A stretch of 64,000 bases of DNA, taken from Raphanus sativus. Lineage: Eukaryota; Streptophyta; Magnoliopsida; Brassicales; Brassicaceae. The notes beneath the pieces are model-generated. The model was not told the DNA's origin and ran no database searches. It worked only from the letters and a program-made list of their open reading frames with translations. The stretch is from positions 15,190,001 through 15,254,000 of the forward strand of contig NC_079517.1 in assembly GCF_000801105.2 (NCBI RefSeq), read 5' to 3'. The translations under genes were made by a program, and so were the position numbers. Shown one piece after another: positions 55,876 through 64,000 of this stretch (position 1 is the first letter of the stretch; every line of letters begins with the position of its first letter).

Positions 55876-56556
55876 TTATTTATTATTAGCACATCATTCA
55901 TACACAGCCTGGTCACGCGTTAACGCTGCCTTTTATTATTTGATAACTTCTCGGCTGTTTGTTCCTGTCACGATGTGTATGGTACATAAACTGAGTTCAT
56001 GTCTTTTGACTCATTCCACTTTTTAACTCAGACATTACGCTAGCAGGCAGCACAGAACTTTTACTAAAAAGCTTTCATCATTCGAATGAACACATCACTA
56101 TTAGTAACAAAACACACAAATTGGTGGGGGTAAATATTATATGCCCTTTACTACCTAAATAAATCACTCTTTTTCTCGTCTCTCTCTCTACAATAAGGCT
56201 TTTACCCAAAATATTCTCACAACTTCTGTTTTTGTTTTGTTGGCAAATAGTTATACCATCCATCATCATCATATGTACATCAGGGTCTCCCTTTTCCTTC
56301 TTCATAGAAAAAAAGTCACTCTTCAAATCACATCAGACATAACCTCTGGCGTACCACTCACCAGTCCATCTCTGTAACTCACCTTTGATGCCACGTGCCT
56401 GGAGGATCTACAAATCCAACACAAAAAAAAGTTTAATACAGGATAGAGCCATCACAGGGTTTCCTAAACGCTAGGTCATAATTCCAGCCTTAGAATGTAA
56501 TGTATGGCTAACTTCTGATTCAGTTTCTGGGAGAGTAAAGAACGGCATGAGTCTCC
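55876..56556. other. Intergenic DNA downstream of HULK3
   Basis: This is probably HULK3 3' UTR and flanking DNA. An 82-codon minus-strand frame at 56078-56326 has no recognisable domain and is not called. Confidence 0.5.
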
Positions 56557-59500
56557 CTATTTACCTCTCATTGCTACTGGAGCAGGACCTTCCGAATGCT
56601 GCTTGTAGTGAAAAGAGTGTCTGTTGTTATATGCACGCGGAGAATGACTCCACCTGTCGTTCTCAAACCTTCCATAGTCACGGTGTTGATGGCCACTGTA
56701 TGAGCTTGATTGATAAGAGCCTTTTTGTCTGTCATGATATCGTGAACCACCTGCAGTACCAAAAAAAAAACAAAAGCATCCGTGGCTATTAGCATGCATG
56801 CCCGAGTGCTTGTGAATATATATGCATCCATTTATTTAAATTTGGAAGGGTTAAAGGAGCCCACCATGAGAATAGGGCGGATGGTATCTCCAATTGTCTC
56901 GACTCTCACATGGAGCAGGCCTCATTCTCTCATGGCCATCATGATAGTTCCTTTCCTCAAAATCCGGCGTGTAATGAGATCTGTGAGGGTATGATGGAGC
57001 TTCTCTCCGTGGCTTTCTATGGTGGTCGGGCTCCATATATGAGTAATAATGATGTGACGGCGGAGGTGGGGGATAAGGCCCATGCTGGAAGTTAGAATCC
57101 TCACCATGTGCCATGCTTTTTGACAAAGATGCACGGGAACTATAAGATGATTCAGGACTTCGGTAATGCACAGGTAGTGGATTCATCCTTGGAATATCGG
57201 TCTGATGATCTCCCTGGAAAAATGACCACAAATGAAGTTAGTAATCCTGCTTCAGCCATCACTATCTTTAACGAAAAGATTCTCTAAGCAAGAAAAAAGA
57301 CGCACATGCATGGAGGGATATCCTCTGCGGTCGAAGCCATTTGGGTAGGTATCAGACATGGCACACTGAGCATTCTGTGACGGCGGAGCTAATGGAGATG
57401 ATGAGGTCACGTTCTGATGTGAAGTACCAAAGACAGGCTGACAATTTGCAGACTCTGTATTACCAGCTTGATCAGTGGGTGCACTGCTTCCAACATCCCA
57501 AGGTGGAGCCACGTCTTCCATTTCAAGCTCGCCGTCAACATCTTCAAGTATACGGGTATGCCTTTCAGTAACGGAGGGTGTGACATGTCCTTCAAGGATT
57601 CTGGACTCATGTTCAGGGGTGACAGACTCAAACTCACCATCCGAGTCACTTCCTTCGTCTTCAACCTTGAGCATTGCAGGCATGCAAAATCCATCAAGCT
57701 GGAGAGTTGAATTACTGAAGCACAAAGATGAATTGAGTTATGACACTAGAGATTAAGGAAAAAATCAAGATTCCAAGACGAATATCTCACCTTCCATATT
57801 CATCCACCAGCATACCCTCCATATCTCTAACGGGGTCATCCAGCGCCCTTTCTGTTCGAGCCGAGCGGCGAGAATAGAGGCAAGCAGGAACATTACTATG
57901 TGAATCAAGTTCTCTTATGTGATGACGAACAATAGATTCAGGAAGGATCCTTCTTTCGAGCCAAAGCTTCAAAACCTATACAAGAGCAAAAAGGGTGAGA
58001 ATTAATATTTATAAGAAAACGAAGAGCTAAAAATTATCACACACCTTCAAGCATTGTTGCCGGTTTTCTTGTGTGGTAGCTCCAGCTGGGACAGCAGCAG
58101 CCAATAGGCGAGGCAGCATAACTTGGATAGATGAAAGATAAACCCCACCAGCATCACCTAAAGATAAAGCAGTATTCACAGAGTTAACTCAGCCACTGAG
58201 AACCTCATGATGCGACTAAACTAAAACATTACATATGTAAAACTCACCACTCAGACCTTTGGAGCACTGAGCAATAGAATCCACAAGGAAAAATAAGTCC
58301 ACCCTTCTTTGTAAATTTGACTCGCTTTCCAAAGTATGAGCAAGAATTTCCATGGCCTAATTCAAGACATAAACATTCTTAGCAACATAGGCCAACGTTT
58401 TGCACAATATAGTATTTAATAAATCCTACAAAATCACAGTGTAAACAAGTCCCTTTCCTCATGTAAAAGGTAGCAGATAAGAATATAAGGCTTTCCCTAG
58501 ACCTATGCTGCCTAGAGTGGCTGGATGCCTACGGCATCCTAAAGCAGCATACAAAGACAATACGCATAAGGGAATTGGTAAAGTTGGCTTGACAGATATG
58601 CTCTCTGTTTAACTAAAGCAATTAAAATTTTGGATAATGTAGATAGTGCTGTACCGAAGGACAGATCCAGTTATTATGATATCAACAATCTAGAATAAGA
58701 AAGTAGTCTTCAAAAAGCAGAAAAGTTGGATTTGACATCAACAAACAAAGAATATCACAAGCAGGAAGAACGTCTCGTACCTTTGCCGACACACCAAATT
58801 TCACCAAATCCATAGCCAAACGTGTTGCTCGGCCAATGGTCTCCTTTGTCCTCACCAAGGAGCTAAGTGCCGTCTCAAAAGATTCAATAGTGAATTGCAC
58901 ATCAGAAATAACTTTCTTCACCTCAGTTACACCTATTTCATCTTTCCTTTCTTCTTTGACAGTGTCATCACTCATAGGTTTCTTCTCACCAAACTGAACA
59001 CTGGTGCAGAAATTACTGTTGCTCTGCATACCATTTGCACTTTCTACAGTAGAAATATGGCAAACTGAGTTGCTATGTGGAATAGCCCTTGCAGGAGAGT
59101 CTGGAGTTAACCTCATTTTTTCAGGTGAAAAGTTCTCAGACACAGAGACAGAATTGGTGGCTTGGATCTGCTCTTTCTGTTCATCCGTCTCGCAGCTGTC
59201 AATGCATACGGACATACCACATTATTAGTCAACCAGTTCTTTTAACTGGGAAAAATTGATGAATAATGTCTAAACTCTGGAGAGACTTAATCTAATTGAA
59301 TGTTCCTAAAACCCAATATGCTTATCCTCTACATAGGCTTTCACTGTAAGAACAAGTTAAAGTAGTAACTGGTAACCTTCAATCAAAGAGGGGAAATGAA
59401 AGCTACAACAACGTAAAAATAACAGGAAAATGGGTTAGTATGCGAGTCTATGTAGATCGATTCCTATTCACGACCTACATCAATCTGAATATGGAGACTC

Positions 59501-62500
59501 CATTCAAATATCCCAATGTGTTTATAGAAGTTATTCTAATTAGGAAAACCAATAAGAGAGACATCATGGCACCAGAGACTAGCATAGGAGGTAGAGGGGC
59601 AAAATCAGTAGACTCACCTCTTTTCCAGCTTTTTGTTCTCCTCGGCATCCTCACAGTGGCTATACACCGTTTCACACTGAGGTTCCGCTTCTTTAACTAT
59701 ATTATGACGTTCAGTAGCACAGGGGGCTGGATTCTCTATTACATGTCCTTGTTTGCCACTATCAAGTTCTAGGCTTCCTTGTTTTTCTATCCGTAGATTG
59801 TTTTCAGATTCCTGCATGTTTTCAGCGTCTTGATTATTGAGCACTGAACAGAACAATTGAGAATGTTCTACAGCTTGGGACTGAACACCCTGAGCGATTG
59901 CATCAAAATTCTCACATTTTTCTTTAAGAGAAGAATCCCCAACAACGATTAATGAATGATCAGAAGAATCATTGTCCTGGCTTTCGTGTTGGTGAGGAGA
60001 TTGAGCAGGTGCCCACGATGCTGTCACATCCAAACTCGGGCATAAACTTGGGGGATTATTTGCAGATAAATCCACGGTATCAGAATTCAAAGAGAGTCCA
60101 TCTTTCTCATTTTGGCGTGTGCACTGCATGTCAATAGGATCGGATTCAATATTTAGACAGTTCACGGTTTGCGATACCTCCGAACAGCCCTGTACAACTT
60201 CAGAAACACGAGTGTTCCCTTCTGGCGAACTGCCAAGTTGATTAGATCGTGCTCGAGCTACTCCATCATCTTGCGTCACGCTAAATTCGTTCTCATGGAA
60301 CTCCGTAGCAGCTTTTTTATCTCCTACAGTCTGAATACAGGCCTTAGACGGAGACATTCTGCCAGAAGGTTTCTCCATATGAGAAGATTCTACATCAACC
60401 ATATCATCTGGGAGCTTACTAGATAAGTCAAAGCTGTTAAATTCTCTGGCTGCAGAAGTATCTTGGCCAGATACAATATCATTTTCATTATTAACAGAAG
60501 GGCTTGGCTGCTTGGCTGCACTTGTTGGAGAGTTGGATGATCTTTCTTCGAACTGTGAAGAGGCATTCCCCTTTTCATCAGCACAAAATACTCTACTCAT
60601 CCGGACTCTGGCTCGCTTGACTAGAGGCAAGTGTTCATCACCGTTCTCTGCACAGGGCTTTTCATGAGAATCTTGAGATCCCTGGCAGCTATCACACGCC
60701 TTGGTCCCAAAACCTTCTTCTGCTTCAACTTTAGCAGGAGGGTCAATAAGGTCACTGGCTTCACGTTTTCTGGTAGGCTTCCTCTTCTTCCTCTTAACCA
60801 TGGTACTAATTTGGAAATCAAGGCCCTTGCTAAGCTCATGACCTCCTTCACAACCCTCACCAACATCATCAGAATGCTCAACTTTGGAACCAGAGTCCAC
60901 ACCATTGCCTTCATTCCTACTATTATTGTCAGACTCAACAGTAGCAATTTCAGATGCGTTCTCTTCATCAGATCCTTGCAAATTTAGAGCTGATGAAACC
61001 ACATCATCTGATTCTGAATGACCTGACCTTCGGATCCTCTTTCTCCTTCTTATAGCTCCAACATCTATATCATCAACAATGTGGCCACCATCACTGCATT
61101 GACGCAGGGGCCTTTGAAGCCTATCCAGTTCCAACCCTGATGTTAGTTTGGAGTGCTGAACCGGTAATACTATTGTCTCTGGAGCACTCTTTTGAGATCT
61201 TGCCCTTTCATTTCTTCTCTTTGAAGAATATATAGCTGTGTCACACATATCTTTAGCTGCTACATTAAGAGATAGACTGTTGTGACGCAGAGCTAGCATT
61301 TGTTCAGCAGCTGAAGCATCCTCGCTGAGAAGTGTTAATTCATCTCTACCATGACTAGAATTTGACTCTATTTGAGTGTCAAGTCTTGTACCAGTAAGAT
61401 TTTCACAGGCCTGAGGCGGCTCAATAGTATTCCCAGAACTTCCAACAGTTGTTTCATCAGCAGATTTAGGGTCATTAGCTTCGACCTGCTGCTTCAGATT
61501 CTCGTAACTCTCTGCGATCTCTTTAACCGCACGGACGAAATCTGAACCTTTGGCATGCCGTTTTGTCAAAAGCGATATCTTCTTCTCCTCCGTAAATGAT
61601 TCTACATCAGCAGGATTGCAGAAAGCTCTGCATGTACACCAAAAATTATTACTAGGTACATACGAGAGGGGATACAAAACATTTAAGACTGATCTAGAGC
61701 AAAGAGCAGAAAGTGGACACAGCTTACAACCTTAACTTCATTCACTTAAATTTATCTAATTTGATAAGAGAGCAGCTGTGCTAAAATGCTTTCTTCATAG
61801 TAATTATACATTAGAATTCACATAACCGTGGGAATGAATGATGCAGCAAAAAGAACATTCACTAAAAGTTGACGCTAATCTGCAGAGGAGACGATAAACA
61901 GTTTTTCAGAGAATTCAACATACAAAAGGTTTAAAGTGAGATAAATGATAAGAAAAGTCACCATACAATAGATGTGGAAACTCAAACCATAAGTAGAAAA
62001 GATATGTTCAACAAGAAGCCCTGCTGTCAACTATACCCATAATTCAGCACAAGAGATGAATCTGATTGTAAACCAAGTAAAATTAAAAACTAGTGGTGTA
62101 TGTTTGAGAAAGTACATCACATCGAATCAAGTATACCCTGCCTAGCAAGAAAAGTTAAAAAATTATATGGCCATAAAGAAGCTACCAGCTTGTACTGTCC
62201 TAATCTAGAGAATAATGATACAAGAACCAGAATTAATTTCCTAGACAGTGAGAATCATGATAAAATGAACAAATATGCTCAGACGGTGACACAAATGTAA
62301 TGAACTAAGATAGGTATAGAGGACGAGAAATATGAACTGGAGGGGAAGTAAAGTATAAAGGCAAGAAGAAAACTCACATCTGTTGAGTGCCGAAAAAGAG
62401 GACGAATACTTTCTTCTTATCGGCAGAGTAGCCCCACTTATCTGGTTCGCTAACCTGCAATAAGTAAGACAATAAAATTTGGCAAACAACTAACTGTGAA

Positions 62501-62836
62501 ACAATGGATCAGTGGTCCTGTTAGGTATCTAAATTGATCATCAAAAGTTCCTGTATAATCTGCTAACAAAATAGATAAAGGCAGTCCATAGTGGGGGCAT
62601 AAACATCAAAGTAAAAAATAAACCACTTAACTCAAGCAATTTCAAAAACCTAATTCTAATCAAACCTGTCTAACCGCATCTATGAAAATTATGAGCAAGA
62701 AGAGGAGAAGGGAACAAACCGCGGCAGGCCAAGCAGGAAAGCCTTTGACTTTGGCGAGAACGAGATCGCCAACCTTCCACTCTCGCCGCGCGGATGCTGC
62801 AGCCTTACCACCGCCTTTCTTGCGGCTCGGAGCCAT
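56557..62836 (-). CDS. HULK3: HUA2-like PWWP/CID protein, HULK3
   Basis: HUA2-like proteins are nuclear pre-mRNA processing factors acting on FLC-clade and AGAMOUS transcripts and affecting flowering time and development. Ten minus-strand exons join in frame to 1325 residues: 62720-62836, 62378-62454, 59618-61627, 58781-59195, 58248-58356, 58045-58157, 57791-57975, 57306-57714, 56865-57213 and 56557-56750. The PWWP domain (GDLVLAKVKGFPAWPA, about residues 20-80) is followed by a long acidic/Ser-rich middle with basic nuclear-localisation clusters (RRRKRIRRSG, KRKKRKPTRKR). A CTD-interacting CID/RPR domain follows (about 820-970; KETIGRATRLAMDLVKFGVS, RRVDLFFLVDSIAQCSKG), then a His/Pro/Tyr/Arg-rich tail. 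Position matches At3g63070. The long intron 2 (61628-62377) holds nothing recognisable. Confidence 0.95.
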
Positions 62837-63353
62837 CAGGGAAAATCGAGGATTCTAGGAGATTGGGAGTGTCTAGGGTTTTCCGTGACAGATTCCGATG
62901 GAGAAATTGCAGGCATTGATTGATTAATCCCCAATCCAAAGCAGAGGCGAGCTAGATGCCTGGTCTCGTAAACCCTAATCCAATAAGACGATTGATTGAT
63001 TCGCCTTTCTAGTAGAGAAGAAGAAGAAGATTCGCACACGGAACCAAGAGAAGGAAGAGAGATAGAGAAATGTGTTTGATTGATAATGGGGTTCGGTCGG
63101 TGTAGGGTTTGCAATAGTTTCAAACTACATGTATACCGTGCGCCTTACATGCGTAAGTTAGCTTTTATGTTTTATCCTGCTCACTCTCCCATCTGCTTAT
63201 CACACAACGCCTGAGCAGCTGAGAGAAAAAAAAACCAATTAAAGTAGCTTGCTACTTGGGCTTTCATGAGTTCCTGATGCCTGGGCTCAACCCATTAAAC
63301 TATTAGTTAAAATGATTTTATGAGTCTATTACATTTCGAATCTTCTTCGGTAT

Positions 63354-63364
63354 ATCCCACATCG
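63354..63364 (+). promoter_or_regulatory. snRNA-type upstream sequence element (USE)
   Basis: ATCCCACATCG is an exact match to the plant snRNA/U3 USE consensus RTCCCACATCG. A TATA-like TATAAATA follows at 63408-63415. The 43-bp gap is longer than the usual Pol III (~24) or Pol II (~34) spacing, so either the promoter is decayed or the match is chance. Confidence 0.4.
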
Positions 63365-63439
63365 TTAGCTGGGTCTCTGTATATATTTCTGAGAATATGT
63401 AAAAGGCTATAAATATCATTGTGAATGGAGCAAATGGGC

Positions 63440-63540
63440 TTGTTTAAGTTCCGGCCCATTAAGGTCTCCGGGCCACAATCCGCAGCCCCGATGACGAAAA
63501 GACTCTTGCGGTGGAGAGTCCCAGTCGGCTGAGACACGCT
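63440..63540 (+). ncRNA. Candidate box C/D-like small RNA, possible U3 3'-domain relic
   Basis: Downstream of the USE and TATA-like sites, 63490-63540 contains a box C-like CGATGACGA, a stem (GACTCTT, loop, GGAGAGTC) and a box D-like GGCTGAGA. That arrangement resembles the 3' domain of U3 snoRNA. The typical U3 5' region (box A) is absent between the TATA-like site and box C. It could be a truncated copy, a different snoRNA or coincidence. TGGGCT and GGCCCATTA words (site II-like) lie just before it. Confidence 0.3.
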
Positions 63541-63703
63541 TGTGTGGTCTCTCATCCCGAATGATATCATGGCCACGATCACGTTTACTCGACCTGATCC
63601 TTTAACAGGACGTAACATAACGGAGTTTACGCTTCCGGTGACAACTTCTTTTCTTTTGTTTCCTGTACACGTGATTCACCGCGAAATGAAACGTGACAAT
63701 AAC

Positions 63704-63840
63704 AAAGTTGGAAACATCTTGACTGTGTTGTACCGATTTGGCTCTATTCCCAGTTGTAAACTTTCACAAATTTCCGATTTTTTGGGTTGGAAATAATAAA
63801 GTATATATAAAAATAAAAAAAAAGTTGGAAACATCGTGAC
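63704..63840 (+). mobile_element. 97-bp retro-insert with 20-bp target duplication
   Basis: AAAGTTGGAAACATCTTGAC (63704-63723) recurs with one mismatch at 63821-63840. The intervening 97 bp end in AATAATAAAGTATATATAA and a poly(A)-like run, including an AATAAA-type polyadenylation signal. It looks like the retroposed 3' end of an mRNA; the source gene was not identified. Confidence 0.7.
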
Positions 63841-64000
63841 AAGTACTACTAGCCAGCAACTAGTGAGCAACAAGTAATCTTGTCAAGTTTTCCTCCACTC
63901 AACCATAATGATAAGCAGATGCTTCATCTTCGGATTAAAAGTATTTTCAATTCTATTCTATTTTTTATTCTAAACTCTGTTTTGAAGTAAAATATTCTAC

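Larger units (their letters stand above)
62837..64000. other. HULK3 upstream region and window end
   Basis: GA-rich sequence at 63020-63070 is likely HULK3 5' leader. Beyond it lie a USE-like element with possible small RNA (63354-63540) and a 97-bp retro-insert (63704-63840). No protein gene was recognised before the window ends. Confidence 0.5.

Overview
The window is plant nuclear DNA, almost certainly from Brassica or a close relative in the Brassicaceae. The intron-containing genes match Arabidopsis thaliana proteins nearly residue for residue as I recall them. The AT-rich DNA between them is packed with Helitrons, Mutator-like elements (MULEs), hAT elements, LINE fragments and a SINE. 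No bacterial, organellar or viral genes were seen.

Layout. 1-25 kb is a transposon-rich block with no ordinary host gene: Helitron ends, a MULE with telomere-like repeats (1324-2225), a hAT element (8459-9304), a 5'-truncated LINE (9487-11712), and two related ~4-kb MULE-like elements in opposite orientation (11830-15932 and about 18686-22745) built around palindromic GACGACTT/GAAGACTT satellites, with a second LINE fragment between them. 25-29.3 kb carries a chloroplast 13-lipoxygenase of the LOX2 type (+). 31.8-37.9 kb carries the COPII coat gene SEC31B (+), and 38.5-39.7 kb the plastid MPBQ/MSBQ methyltransferase APG1/VTE3 (+). 40.7-41.2 kb holds a truncated, frameshifted RanGAP1 remnant beside a 1.2-kb foldback MULE. 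45.3-46.0 kb encodes a secreted eight-cysteine protein with a large His/Asp-rich insertion (-). 46.8-48.0 kb encodes a PORR-domain organellar RNA-binding protein (-). 49.2-49.3 kb encodes a 45-residue DVL/RTFL peptide (-). 53.0-54.2 kb is glutathione peroxidase GPX5 (-) with a complete Helitron 160 bp upstream. 56.6-62.8 kb is a HUA2-like PWWP/CID gene, HULK3 (-).

From SEC31B to HULK3 the order follows Arabidopsis At3g63460, At3g63410, At3g63130 (remnant), At3g63090, At3g63088, At3g63080, At3g63070, with most intermediate genes missing. This is the pattern expected of a fractionated segment after the Brassica whole-genome triplication. LOX2 (At3g45140 in Arabidopsis) does not belong to that run, so a rearrangement boundary or a transposition probably lies between 29.3 and 31.8 kb. 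The genes are independent housekeeping, jasmonate, vitamin E/plastoquinone, redox, development and flowering-regulator loci; they do not form a pathway.

The most unusual observations are: the pair of palindromic-satellite MULE-like elements with a conserved TATA/ATG/40-bp exon-like module; the eight-cysteine protein with a metal-binding-like insertion; and a scatter of tiny insertions (mostly a few bases plus poly(A)) each flanked by a target-site duplication, which look like extreme 5' truncations of retroposons. Exon boundaries were placed by eye from splice signals, reading frame and remembered Arabidopsis homologues; no alignment was run.
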